From Canna indica (Eukaryota > Streptophyta > Magnoliopsida > Zingiberales > Cannaceae), in NCBI GenBank assembly GCA_034359265.1, contig CP136896.1:21855501-21919500 (forward strand): DNA of 64,000 bases, written 5' to 3'. The notes beneath the pieces were generated by a model. It saw only the letters and a program-made list of their open reading frames with translations. It did not search any database and had not been told where the DNA came from. Shown here piece by piece: positions 22,795 to 34,059 of this stretch; within the stretch, counting starts at the first letter, position 1, and each line of letters begins with the position of its first letter. Made by a program: the position numbers and the translations under genes.

Positions 22795-22797
22795 ATA

Positions 22798-23355
22798 TCT
22801 GTAATGGACTATGAGATGGAGTTCACTCGACTCTCGAAGTACCACCCCACCTTGATAGCCACAGAGATCACCAGGGTCAAGAGGTTTGTCGAGGGGCTGA
22901 GATCGCAGGTCGCCAAACTTATGCATTACATATATGACACTTCCTTTGCTCGGGTTGTAGATGATGCGCTCCGGAAGGAGGCATTAGTACCGACAAACAG
23001 GCATGATGGACCCCAGAAGAAAAAGTTTCGGCCCCAGCACTCGGGGGGTCGGCCAGCTCACTCTGAGAGTACTCACATGACAGCGAATCCACAGCAAGGT
23101 AGAGGTCATAACAGTTTCAGAGGCCACATGGGCTCAGGACCAGGGGCGTCATCAGGAGGCTCGCAGCAGAGGCCTGGGCTGCAGCCGTGTAACCGATGTC
23201 ATAGGAATCACTGGGGAGCTTGCTGGGGACGTTCAGATGTATGTTTTAGCTATGGGCAGACTGGGCACTACATAAAGGATTGTCCTGGCAAGGGCAGTCA
23301 GCAGCCTGATCAGACTAGAGGAAAGACATCGATGTTAGTAGGTTCCATGGCTTAG
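22798..23355 (+). pseudogene. Gypsy G1 gag, C-terminal segment
   Basis: Resumes the G1 gag with SVMDYEMEFTRLSKYHP, then a helix-rich block (RFVEGLRSQVAKLMHYIY) and a Gln/Gly/Arg-rich linker, to the nucleocapsid knuckle. The knuckle reads CFSYGQTGHYIKDC, so the second Cys of the CX2CX4HX4C motif is Tyr (codon TAT at 23251-23253). A TAG stop ends the frame at 23355, just before the gag-protease junction. The altered knuckle would be expected to impair RNA binding. Confidence 0.85.
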
Positions 23356-23415
23356 AGGGGTCAGACGCAGGGAGGAGGCCAGCGAGCTGGTGGTTTAGAT
23401 AGGCCCGCTGCACAT

Positions 23416-26400
23416 GTGTTTTCTTTGAATCAAGAGGGCGCTGAGGCGTCCAGGGCAGTAGTGTCTGGTAACCTTGTTGTTGGTTCTGCTATTGCTTATG
23501 TTTTATTTGATCCAGGTGCTACGCATTCTTTTGTATCTGCATTGCTTGCTGCTAAGTTGTCAAGGAAACCCTCTATACTTGATTTGCCTCTTGTGGTGTC
23601 TACGCCTATGAGCGATTCTATACTGGCAAAGACAGTCTTTCGGGGTTCCGGGGTGGTCATTTATGGGCATGTGCTGATGGCCGAATTGACACTTCTACCG
23701 ATGTTGGAGCTTGATGTGATTTTGGGGATGGACTAGTTGGCAGACCATTTCGCCTCAGTTGACTGCATGGCTAAGACTGTGACCTTCAGTAAGCCTGGAT
23801 TGCCCTAGTTTATCTTCTAGGGTGAGGGAATAGAGGATTCATTGGTGACAATTTCAGCTCTCAAGGATCGAAAGCTACTTCTAGGCGATTGTCAATCCTT
23901 CTTGGCCTTTGTGTCTGTGGCAGAGGGGAGCGGAGCCTTGTCTAGGGGCATTGAGGGGACGCCAGTGGTGTGCAGGTTCTCTGATGTGTTTCCAGAGGAG
24001 TTGCCAGGTTTGCCCCCAAAGAGGGTGATCGAATTTTGTATTGATTTGCAGCCTGGGGTGAAGCCAATCTCCATTCCACCATATCGGTTGGCACCAACTG
24101 AGTTGAGGGAGTTGAAGTCCTAGTTGCAGGAGCTGCTTGAGTTGGGCTTCATTTGCCTGAGTGTTTCGCCTTGGGGTGCTCCAGTGCTCTTTATGAAAAA
24201 GAAGGATGGGTCCATGCGGATGTGCATAGATTACCGGTAGCTTAATAAGGTGACGGTGAAGAATCGATACCCGCTGCCCAAGATTGATGATTTATTTGAT
24301 CAGCTTCAGGGGGCTCAGTGGTTTTCCAAGATTGACCTGCGGTCAGGGTACCATCAGTTGAGAATCCGGGATAGTGACATCCCGAAGACGGCTTTCAGGT
24401 CGAGGTATGATTATTATGAGTTCTTGATTATGTCATGCAGGCTGACTAATGCACCTGCGACATTCATAGATCTGATGAATCGAGTGTTCAGGAAATACTT
24501 GGATAAATTTGTGATAGTGTTTATTAATGATATTTTGATATATTCCAGGAGCAAGAAGGAGCATGCTGAGCACTTGAGGGTAGTGCTGGAGACACTCAGG
24601 GAACACAGATTATATGTCAAATTCTCCAAGTGCGAGTTTTGGCTTGAGAGTGTAGGGTTCCTTGGTCATGTGGTGTCCAGGGAAGGGGTAAAAGTGGACC
24701 CCGCAAAGATAAAAGTAGTTCAGAATTGGAAGAGGCCGACTAATGTCATAGAGATTCGCAGCTTGCTGGGGTTGGCAGGTTATTACAAGAAATTTGTGGA
24801 GAATTTCTCCAGGATTGCAGCGCCATTGACCCTCCTGACTCAGAAGAAGGTCAAGTTCGACTAGGACAGTAAGTGCGAGGAGAGCTTTCAGAACCTCAAG
24901 GATTGGTTGACGTCAACACCAGTTCTAATTGTACCCTCGGCCTCGGGAGGGTTTGTTGTTTATTGCGATGCCTCCCGAGTCGGCTTAGGTTGTGTGTTAA
25001 TGCAGAATGACAAGGTGATAGCTTATGCCTCTCGGCAGTTGAAGATCCACGAGAAGAATTACCCGACTCATGATCTTGAGCTATCAGTAGTGGTGTTCGC
25101 ATTGAAGCTATGGTGTCACTACCTTTATGGCGAGGCTTGTGAGATATACACTGATAATAAGAGCCTTCAGTATTTGCTCACCCAGAAGGAGTTGAACCTG
25201 AGGCAGAGAAGATGGCTTGAACTCTTGAAGGACTATGATTGCACGATCATGTACCATCCGAGGAAGGCTAATGTGGTGGCAGATGCTTTGAGCAAGGAGT
25301 CTATTGGCAGTCTAGCGCATTTGGCATTCAGGAGGAGGCCGTTGGCTCAGGATTTGGCCATGTGTTTGGACGGCGGGGCGGTCTTGTCAGTATCAGCTTC
25401 TGGTGCGTTGGTGGCTCACCTGAGGGTGCAGTCCACATTGGTAGACATCCTGCGGGCAGCGCAGGAAGAGGATGCTTTTTGTGCACTCACTAAGGATCTG
25501 ACCAGGAGAGGCGATGCCAATAATGGTTTTGGTATTGACTCAGAGAGCGTTCTGAGGTTTAAAAACAAGATAGTGGTGCTAGATATGGTTGAGGTTCGCA
25601 GGCAGGTGCTAGAGATGGCTCATCGATCTACATACACCATGCATCCGGGAGCCACAAAAATGTACCGTGATTTAAGGCAAAATTATTGGTGGAAAGACAT
25701 GAAGAGAGAGGTGGCTGAGTTCGTGTCTAAATGCCTGGTGTTTCAACAGGTAAAGGCCGAACATTTAAAGCCAGCAGGATTGCTCCAGAACTTAGAAGTA
25801 CTAGAGTGGAAATGGGAAAAGATAACCATGGATTTTGTGACAGGGTTGCCAAAGTCTGGGAAGGGCAATGATTCTATCTGGGTGATTGTGGATCGCCTAA
25901 CCAAGACGTAACATTTCATACCAATCAGGACGACCTTTTCAGTCGAGCAGTATGCGAGGTTATTTTTGGAATGAATCGTCACATATCATGGTGTTCCTGT
26001 TATGATCATCTCAGATCGGGGTACATAGTTCACAGCTTATTTCTGGCAGTCTTTCCAGGAGGCGTTGGGCACTCAGGTTCGGTTAGCACTGCATTTCACC
26101 CTCAGATAGATGGTCAGTCGGAATGGGCCATTCAGACATTGGAGGACATGCAGAGAGCATGTGTCCTAGATTTGGATGGCAGTTGGGAGAGGCACTTACC
26201 ACTGATTGAGTTTGCTTACAATAACAGTTACCATAGCAGCATCGGGATGATCCCTTTTTAGGCATTATATAGGCGGCGATGCAGGTCACCTATAGGCTGG
26301 TTTGAGGAAGGGGATTCCCTTTATGATGGGACCCGACCTGGTTGATGAGGCAGTAGAAAAGGTGAAGCTAATCAGGGTGAGGTTTGGCAAGAGAGGGAAG

Positions 26401-26763
26401 TTAAGCCCTAGGTTCATCGAGTCGTTCCCCATTCTCAAGTGCAGGGGAGTTGTGGCATATGAGTTAGCTTTACCTCCCAGTATGGACCGGGTGCATTCGG
26501 TGTTCCATGTATCTATGCTGAAGAAGTATGTTCGGGATGAGTCCCATGTGATTGAGTCTACCACAGTGGAAATGGATTTTGTAGTCTCCTTTGAGGAGCG
26601 ATCGGTTGAGGTGCTAGACCGACAGATCAAAAAATTGAGGTCCAAGGAGATTCCCTTGGTTAAGGTCAGGTGGGAGCACCATTCGGGCAGGAAGCCACCT
26701 GAGAGGTGGAGCAGGATATGAGGGAGCGATATCCTTCATTGTTTGATGATCTGGTGAGTCTTT
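23416..26763 (+). pseudogene. Gypsy G1 pol: protease, RT, RNase H, integrase, chromodomain-like tail
   Basis: Domains in order: aspartic protease (LFDPGATHSFVS, with D-P-G in place of D-T/S-G, near 23510), reverse transcriptase ([24 protein letters not shown] near 24170), RNase H ([14 protein letters not shown] near 24960, [10 protein letters not shown] near 25155), integrase zinc and core regions ([17 protein letters not shown] near 25640, [26 protein letters not shown] near 25828), and a C-terminal tail (VSMLKKY, then VLDRQIKKLRSKEIPLVKVRW near 26610). The catalytic YxDD-equivalent reads FIND, the first Asp being Asn (24526-24528). In-frame stops, mostly TAG, are scattered from about 23735 to 24900, and integrase is further damaged from 25910 on. 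Dead copy. Confidence 0.9.
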
Positions 26764-26813
26764 AAGTTTCTTTTTCCAAAATTCGAGGACGGATTTTTTT
26801 TAATGAGGGAGGA

Positions 26814-29440
26814 TTGTAATATCCTAGATATTAATATTTAATTCTGCATTCTTTGTAATTGTCAGCCAAGCGGGCTGGTTCAAGATCGAGCTGAGTCGAC
26901 TCATGGTCTGGTGCGAGCTTGAGATCTGAGGTAAGTTGAACCGTATATGGTCTGGTGCCAGGCTGGTTCAAGATTGAGCCAAGTTGACTCATGGTCTGTG
27001 TTTGACTCGATAAGTTGCATTGCTTGGGTGTGCTTGTGTTTGATGCTTGTGTGGGGCATGAGTTATTTTAAGCTAAGGTGGGTTAGCGGGTTTGGATTCG
27101 GGTTCGAGGCAGGTGCGGGTTGCTAGGGGTTGAGGGCTTGGGGAGGGATTTATAAACCCCCCCCCCCTTTTGGCATGCAGCTCCCTATTAGAGCCGCACA
27201 AGCTGTATGGAGAGAGGAGCAGCCGAGCCACCCCTCTCCCCTCCCTTGGAGCCGCCGCCCTCAAGCAGCCAGCCGCCGAGCCCCTCTTCCTCATCCCCCC
27301 TCTTCTTCCCCTTTCCTTGGAGGCCAAGCCGTTGGCTTGGTTGAAGCCGTCGGCTCCTTGAAGCCTTGGAGCCGCCGCCCCCTTTCTTGAGGAGTCGAGC
27401 CGCCGCCACCCTTTAGGGCCGGATTCGGAGGCTGCCGATCGGAGAATTCTCCCCTAATCTTTCTTCATAATTGGGTGAGTGGTTTACCCCTTATTTTCTC
27501 GGGATTTCTCTCGTGTTCTTAAGCCGATTTGGGCGTTGTGACGTTCTTGTTGTTTTCCGTCAATTCTTGTATTTTTTATTGCCGAATTCTTGTGTCGAAT
27601 TATGGGAGGGGGCCTGAGATTCCCCCTTTCTGGCTCGACATCCCTAGGACTACCCTAGGGGTGCTTGGCCAAGGAGGAAATAGGGGTGCCCTTGAGGTGT
27701 TTGATGAAATGCCTAAGAGAGGATTCTTGTTTATTTTGTGATCCTTGTCTTGAATTGTTTACCTATTTAGGTTCCTATAATATCAATGCATATCTTGTAA
27801 TTAAATCTATGATTTTTGGATGTTAATCATGCTTTACATAGATAAAGATTTGATCTTGATGCCATGTGTGTTCTTGATGTGGGTTCTTGATCATGAAGCT
27901 TAAATCTTATTTTAAAGATGATGTTGATGCTTACTAATCTTGTTAATAAATATGATTCTATCTTGGTGAGATTTGTCTCAGCGTTATAAATCTGTTATGA
28001 TAGAAATTAAGGATGTAATTTCTGTAAATTTCGGATTAAATACTTGATATGCTGAAAACTCAATCTTGCTGAAAACTTCATGCTGAATTGTTGATTTAGG
28101 GCTGATTTTTGAAATCCTTGTTGTGGTGTGTATAGTTTACTGAATATAGTCGTGTAACCTATCATTTTGACCAAAAAATATAGTCTGGATTCATAGGACA
28201 CACTTTTGAAGTCAGATTCGACTTGGGTGCACCAATTTTGGGCTCAACATTAAACTAAAAATAAAACCCTAATTTTGGCAAATGAAAATTTTAATTGTAT
28301 AATTAAAATTCAAGGGGCAACATAATCTATTAAGAGCCAAAAAATTTAAATTATATGCATGAAAAAAATCTCATGGATCTATGATATTACGGGTCTAGGA
28401 GTTGGGATCGGGCATTGAGTGTTGATGCGTTTCCCAATAAAGACACCCCTAAGACACCGTATGAGACACTTGACTTAGTTCTTGTTAATGTCATATCTTT
28501 ATGAATGACAAAGAGGCTCAGATAGGAGCCGGATTACGGGCTTGGCTAGAAAGGTTGGATGGTTAATTCCCAACCCGTGATTAAGGAACAAGTTCGGAAG
28601 GGCGAATCCTGATTGTTCATGCGTTTCTTGTGGAACAAGTTCGGACGGGCAAATCTCGATTGTTCCCAATTTTCTATATTTTAAGGAATAAGTTCGGATG
28701 GGCGAATCTCGATTATTCCAGCGCTATCTTTAAGGAACAAGTTCGGATTGGCGAATCCCGATTATTACTGCGTTCCTCGTGGAACAAGTTCGGACGAGCA
28801 AATCTCGATTATTACCGAGTTGCTTTATTTAAGGAATAAGTCCGGATGAGCGAATCCCGATTATTCTTGCATTTTGTCTAAGGATTCTATTATATGATAA
28901 GCTCAGATGGGCTAATCCCGATTATCCTCATAACCCTTTAGTGTGATTTGTTGCCTTAGGGCACAAGTAGGCTGAGGCCTGTTGTATTTCACTATTTAGT
29001 GAAATGGTTTGCCTTTGGGCATGTGATGGCCAGTTGACCTGTTAGCTAGTTATACCATTTGATGCATTACCCCTGTATGAGACAATGACATTTTTATTAT
29101 GTTATCTCTGTGGTTGATTTTTATGGTGGGGGTTGGTAGAACCGCTCACTGAGTTCTTTGAACTCACACGTTGTTTCTTTCTTTCTTTTTTTTCAGAGCC
29201 TGACCGGTGAGGTGGGTTGGAGCACGCGGTTGGAGGGCAGAGGAGTCACATTAATCTCATAGCAGTCCTAGTTAAGGGTCGTAGTCGAGTCGTTGGTAGA
29301 TTTATCATGCACCTAAGTTTGGTATTTTGAAGTTGTAGTCCATTGGGGACATTCATGTCTTTCATTTCAGATTTCATTTGTTAAAATGAACTGTTAGACT
29401 TTGGTCTATTTATTTCCGCACTTGAACTTTTTGTTGAAAA
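26814..29440 (+). repeat. Gypsy G1 3' LTR
   Basis: Begins TGTAATATCCTAGATATT right after the polypurine tract GAGGGAGGAT. A TATA-like TTTATAAAC lies at about 27149, followed by a C-run and a GC-rich leader. The open frames there (27073-27409) are low-complexity Pro/Arg sequence. A tandem repeat occupies 28583-28925. The end at about 29440 is judged from the start of L1 sequence and is approximate, since no partner LTR is in the window. Confidence 0.7.
28583..28925 (+). repeat. Seven-copy minisatellite in the G1 LTR
   Basis: Seven imperfect copies of a unit of about 47-62 bases with core AAGTTCGGATGGGCGAATC and then CGATTATT. Copies begin near 28585, 28632, 28684, 28733, 28781, 28833 and 28896. 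Spacing and core both vary, so this is not a CRISPR array. It lies in the 3' half of the LTR. Confidence 0.85.
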
Positions 29441-29445
29441 AAAAT

Positions 29446-30246
29446 TTATTGCTTAAATTGAACTATTTTGCCCGCCTGAGAAAGACAATTCCTTTTCCAA
29501 TTATTTAGCTTATTACTCACCTTATCTACCAAGAAATTATAGTTACTTGCATGAAGCATTCTAGGACTAATAATAGAACCAAAGTACTTAAAAGAAAAAT
29601 TACCACATTTCATACTACAAATATTATTCTTGACGGTAAGAGCAATTTTATGAGAATTTTTTTTTTTCAGATTTATTAAAGTTGATATTCTAATTAGTAA
29701 TTTTTCCATACACATCAAAAATTTTAAGGACATTTTTAATTGATTTATCATTAGCCCTAAAGAACAATAAAATATCATCTGCATACATAAGGTGATTAAT
29801 GAAAAGACTACGTTTTATCTTCACAGAATAAATCTTACCATCATGACCAGCAAAGTTAAGCATGCAAGAAAGCAAATGACTAACAATGATATACAGGTAA
29901 GGGGATAAGGATTCCCTTGCCTAATACCACAAGTACCATAAAATTTCCTAGAATTCATACCATTAATACAACAAGTAAAATTTGTACTAGAAATGCATGC
30001 TTTAATCCAGCAAATGAATTTAGAAGGAAAATTTAAAAGAGTTAACATGTTAATAATGGAACTCCAGGGAATTCTATCATAAGCTTTCTCAAGATCAAGT
30101 TTAATCATGATTATAGGATTTTTACCCCTAGAGTTATGAATAAAATGAACAACCTCTTGTGCAATAAGTACATTATCATGAATTGATCTACCAAAAATAA
30201 AGGCCGACCGATTACAAGAGATCAAATCATTACGAAAAGGTTTCAT
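29446..30246 (-). pseudogene. L1-type LINE reverse transcriptase fragment
   Basis: Minus-strand remnant of a non-LTR reverse transcriptase. From high to low coordinate: KPFRNDLISCNRSAFIFGRSIHDNVLIAQE, MIKLDLEKAYDRIPW, CGIRQGNP, the catalytic YADDILLF (about 29780-29800) and the downstream FKYFGSIISPR and LNNWKRNCLSQAGK. Frames break near 29850. No ORF1, endonuclease or poly-A end is present. It ends at the border with the gypsy G1 LTR, so G1 may have inserted into this LINE, with the rest lying beyond the left edge; that is inference. Confidence 0.8.
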
Positions 30247-30940
30247 TCTATTAGAGTATGTACTTAATATATAGATAGATGATATAAAAATGAAAAAACT
30301 ATAAAATCCTATGTTGAATACAAGATAACTTGTCCTATAAGTAATTCGTAAGTGATATTTATTGGTTTTAGTTTTAAATTTATTAAATTATGTAAAAATC
30401 GGATTTGGACCATTATCGGGTCGGCCCGATAAGGCTTGATCCCTTATCGTGTTGAGCCGGACCACGTATTATCAAGCCAGCCCGACACGATAACCCGATA
30501 AGTATTATCCATTAATACTAAATACACGGCCCATATTCGACTCGTTAACTTAAACCCCCATACTTAATGCTTTTTTTTTCTTCATATTATCAGGCTAAAT
30601 GGATTGTCCCGTGCCGACCTGTTAAGGCCTCGTGCCATGTCGGGCCCATAATTCCAGGCCCATTTTTTTATCAGGCTGGGCCAAACCGAGTATGATATTT
30701 TTTTCAGGCCGGGCCAGCCTGACACGAATTGCCCGGCCTAATATAGACTAATAATAATGTCTTAGATATCAACTTGCAATCTTGCACAATCATAGGAGAA
30801 AATTTCTTTAAATAGAAATATTACGAAAGATATAGTTTTTCTTTTTACTGAAGTTTTCATTATTATTTGTAAGGAATATTTACTATTTCAAACTAAATAT
30901 AAATTTTATTTATTTTAAAGATAAGTATTAATATTATTCA
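30247..30940. repeat. Intergenic, with a CCGATAA/GGGCC-rich repeat relic
   Basis: No gene seen. From 30395 to 30740 the sequence is rich in TCGGCCCGATAAGG, CGGGCC and GGCCGGGCC words in both orientations, the look of a decayed non-autonomous DNA element, but clean ends and a TSD are not visible. The stretch 30328-30396 is repeated at 33083-33155. Confidence 0.4.
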
Positions 30941-31850
30941 GAGTAAATATAAAAAAAATATGAACTTTGGACATTTTCTCATTTTTAGCATAAATTTTTT
31001 CGATTAGCAAGGAAATACACCAACTTTCATTCCGTCACCCCATTTAGCACGCACACACACCGCCATTTTTGACGATTTTAGCTGATGTATCACTTAACGG
31101 AGAATATGTGACAAATATTTATCCTTAACTGAAGCCATGTAGAATAAATAATGCCACATACACTCCATTATTGACTAAAATATTGACCATCTTCCCTAGT
31201 TGTCTTCTCCACCACATCCTCGTTCTCTCCTCCCCTCTCTAGTGGCCTACGGCGTCACCCTTTTCAAGCCTTGGGACTTCGCCGATCTCAAACGAGAGGT
31301 CGCGCAGACCTCTCAAACTCTGCCAGAGAGGTCGCTGAGGTCGCGACCTCTCTAGCGGAGAGGTCGCCAACCTCTTTGGCAACGGGTCATGCAGTTAGCG
31401 TGGTGACGGCGACAACCCGTGGAGTGCGTAAGGCCTTCCGGGCGGCGCGGGAGGAGGAAAGGACGACGGTGGGGTCTCGCCGAGGGAGAGGTAAAGGATA
31501 GGGCCGTATGTGAGGGAGAGGCGATGGAGGGAGAGGTGAGGGCGGCGACCGAGCAGGTGTAGACTGTTGATGATGGGGAGGGGCGGAGGGCTGAGAAGAT
31601 GAGGAGGAAGCAGAGGAAAGAAAAAAAAAGACTTTTTTAAATAATAAAATAATAAAATAATAATTCACGTAGGATAAAATTTGTCACTTTTTCGCTGTTA
31701 ACATCCAGGTTAGCAAAAATCGTCAGAAATGACGATGCGTGCTAAACGAGGTGACGAAATGAAAGTTCGTGTATTTTCTTGCTAACGGAAAAAGTTTATG
31801 CTAAAAGTGAGAAAATGTCAAAAGTTCGTATTTTTTTTGGGTATTTACTC
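30941..31850. mobile_element. Long-TIR element, Mutator-like by 9-bp TSD
   Basis: A 910-bp element with inverted repeats of roughly 115 bases: GAGTAAATATAAAA at the left and a TATTTACTC end at the right. Its flanks TATTATTCA (30932-30940) and TATTATTTA (31851-31859) match at 8 of 9 bases, the TSD length of Mutator-like elements. The GC-rich core (31200-31560) has repeated GAGAGGTCGC words, and its open frames do not resemble known proteins. A related left half is at 53985-54200. Confidence 0.7.
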
Positions 31851-32390
31851 TATTATTTAATATACAAATATTAATATACGTGTAAACTACCTAAAATCCT
31901 AAAACCAAATTTTTGGTGAGTTTTCTTGACATTGGTATATGGTACATTTAGTATTAGGGTAATTATCTAAATATATTCTGAACTATGTATTTTTTCTCAT
32001 TTGTGGCCAATTTTAAAATATTACTAAATTATATCCCAAACATTGATATTTTTCTCAATTACATTTTCCCGTTAACTATCCATCAGCAGCCCCGTTAAGA
32101 CGATGACGTGACTTTCTGATGTGGATTAAAATAATATTTTTTTTATTTAAAAATAAAAAAATCAATTTAATTTATATTAAATAATATAAAATGATATTTT
32201 TAATTTTTTTATTAAAGAATAACTCCGAGCCATGTTCGAGGTGAATATGGAGTATTTTTTTAATATAAAATATAAAATATAAAATATTATTTTATATTAT
32301 TTAATATAAATTAACACGATTTTTTAAATATTTTAAATAAAAAAATTATTTTAATCCACGTCAGAACGCCATGTCATCGTCTTGCTAATG
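31851..32390. repeat. AT-rich inverted-repeat relic
   Basis: Inverted arms GACGATGACGTGAC (about 32100) and GCCATGTCATCGTC (about 32368), each continuing into TGGATTAAAATAAT and ATTATTTTAATCCA respectively, form an imperfect hairpin around an AT-rich centre. Probably a decayed MITE; no TSD is resolved. No gene. Confidence 0.5.
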
Positions 32391-32406
32391 AAAAAAGTTT
32401 ATGCTA

Positions 32407-32571
32407 AAATTATATTACATATAATATATATAATATTATAGTGTATATTATTATATATTATATTGTATTATATTATATTATATTATATATATATTATATT
32501 ATATATATTATATTATATTATATTATATTATATTATATTATATTATATTATACAAGTTAGTTAATATAGAC
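32407..32571. repeat. TATAT microsatellite
   Basis: Long run of TATTATAT/ATATTATATT words of pentanucleotide type (TATAT and TATTA), interrupted only by single-base changes. Nothing else is present. Confidence 0.95.
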
Positions 32572-32672
32572 TAGTATTATACATGCTAGTACATGTGTGC
32601 ACCAAATACTGTATAATAATAATACAATACAAGCTAGTACTATACAGACCCGTTTGGTACATTGTATAGTAC

Positions 32673-32744
32673 TAGCTCAAATCGGGTTTGAATGGGTGAC
32701 TTTTTAATCTAGAGTCAAATGCTCTACCATTGAGATATAGACCC
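32673..32744 (-). pseudogene. tRNA-Cys-like pseudogene with CTA at the anticodon
   Basis: Read on the minus strand, 72 bases follow the plant tRNA-Cys pattern: GGGTCTATA, then CTCAATGGTAGAGC (D arm), then ATTTGACTCTAGATT (anticodon arm), then ATTCAAACC (T loop). The family normally has ACTGCAGA here, so the anticodon GCA has become CTA. The T stem has several mismatches, the acceptor 3' half no longer pairs with GGGTCTA, and the D stem has one mismatch. It is therefore a pseudogene or a tRNA-derived repeat rather than a working suppressor tRNA. The comparison is from memory of the family. Confidence 0.7.
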
Positions 32745-32866
32745 TTTGTTTTTAAGTTGTTAAGGTGTTATTCTTAATTACGATAATGACCGATATTATG
32801 CATTTGATACTGAAGTTTTTTACTTGATATATAGACATATGATATCAAAACGATAAATATATAATT

Positions 32867-33066
32867 GTATGTTTGCTTCATTGGATAGGATATGATAGGA
32901 TTAAATAATAAATGAGGATGTATTGGATATAATTTTTTTAAATCCGATATACACGGGATATAATATCAATTTTATACCAATTTTTTCTAATTCATGCATT
33001 AAACAAATAATGTAAATTAATTCATCCATTATCATATTATTCCTTATCCTATAATGTAAACATGCA
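32867..33066. mobile_element. Small MITE-like inverted-repeat element
   Basis: The left end GTATGTTTGC, then GGATAGGATATGATAGGA, mirrors the right end TATTCCTTATCCTATAAT, then GTAAACATGCAC. It is about 200 bp, AT-rich and non-coding. No convincing TSD is seen, so its superfamily is not assigned. The stretch 33067-33700 beyond it holds only AT-rich sequence. Confidence 0.55.
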
Positions 33067-33710
33067 CTAAAATTCTACGACAACTTATCCTTTAAATAAT
33101 TCGCAAGTGATATTTAGTATTTAAATTTAGTTTTAAATTTATTAAATTATGTAAACTTTAGCATTCCCATTCCATATTTAGTTCAATGACTAATGAATAT
33201 AAAATTAATCAATTAACATAACATTAAGAAATTTGAATAAGTGAAGCATCATTCAAAATTTTAATATCATATCATATATTTTAAATATAAAATACTTATA
33301 ATACCATGAGAAATCATAATTAAATAGGACAATTGGACCGGCCAAATCAAACTAATTTGTTGATCTATCAACTATTTTAAAGCAGTAATTTACTTATAAA
33401 AGAGTTTACAAGTTCTTCCCATGTGAGTTATTGCACTAAAAAGGTGACAACAAATAAATTAAAAAATGTATATGCTTACATTGATTCCATTTATTCCACA
33501 ACCACCCAGATACCAATATTTTAATATGAAATAGTTTAGTCGGAAAAAATAAATTTAAAAAAACTCTAAATTAATATGATGTGACTAATTTGTCACCATG
33601 CTCAACATCTTAAATTGGTAAGCAACAAAACATCAATTTGGTCCTCCACAAAGATGAATTAAAAAACAAAAAAAATGTTGCACCATCAAGGCATCAAGAA
33701 CCTTTTCCCT

Positions 33711-33720
33711 TTATATATTT
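33711..33720 (+). promoter_or_regulatory. Putative TATA box of the POLAR-like gene
   Basis: TTATATATTT in the context CCCTTTATATATTTATGCCCC, about 340 bases upstream of the start codon at 34060. The sequence in between is less AT-rich than the upstream repeats, consistent with a 5' untranslated region. The transcription start is not determined. Confidence 0.45.
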
Positions 33721-34059
33721 ATGCCCCTCGTCAAATTTTATTTTATTTTATTTTTATTTTTTTCCCTTTAATATTTGAAGCTTAATGTGGATGACAGTGC
33801 AGACGAATTCGAGATTCTCTACAAATTCACTTTTCAAACAAATCTTACAGTTCCTATAGGAGAGCGTTCAGTTGATTGGACCCCAGTCGTAAATTCATGA
33901 AAATCCTATAGTTACCATCAGATTAATTTGAGATTCGTGCATCTGTCGCTGTTTGAAAAGTTCTTGTGCTCTACGCCACTTCTCGCTTCCACGAAAAAGT
34001 AACTTTGCTAAAGGCCGCCGTCCCGCCCTTGGAGCTCGCTACCAACTTGAATCAATGCC

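Larger units (their letters stand above)
3473..29440 (+). mobile_element. Gypsy G1, Tekay/Del-like chromovirus relic, split by three insertions
   Basis: Plus-strand Ty3-gypsy element present as three blocks: 3473-3881, 13009-13239 and 22795 to about 29440. Removing Copia B (TSD CTGTG) and CACTA-1 (TSD ATA) rejoins the gag frame exactly, which proves the nesting. Order is gag, protease, reverse transcriptase, RNase H, integrase, then a polypurine tract at 26804-26813 and a 3' LTR beginning TGTAATATCC. The 5' LTR is not in the window because Copia A sits directly upstream of gag. The Tekay/Del assignment rests on the style of gag and of the C-terminal tail and is inference. The right boundary is uncertain by tens of bases because only one LTR is present. 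Confidence 0.85.

Noticed and set aside
27073..27409. Several overlapping open frames of 63-86 codons on both strands
   Set aside because: GC-rich Pro/Arg-rich leader of the gypsy G1 LTR; frames open on both strands with no domain.
28583..28925. Possible CRISPR array
   Set aside because: Units and spacers vary together, the core is imperfect, and the locus lies inside a plant LTR; it is a minisatellite.
31271..31668. Frames of 76 (plus) and 93 (minus) codons in the core of the long-TIR element
   Set aside because: Built on repeated GAGAGGTCGC and GA-rich sequence; no recognisable protein.
32673..32744. Functional amber-suppressor tRNA
   Set aside because: The CTA anticodon is present, but the T stem and acceptor stem do not pair, so a working tRNA is not supported.
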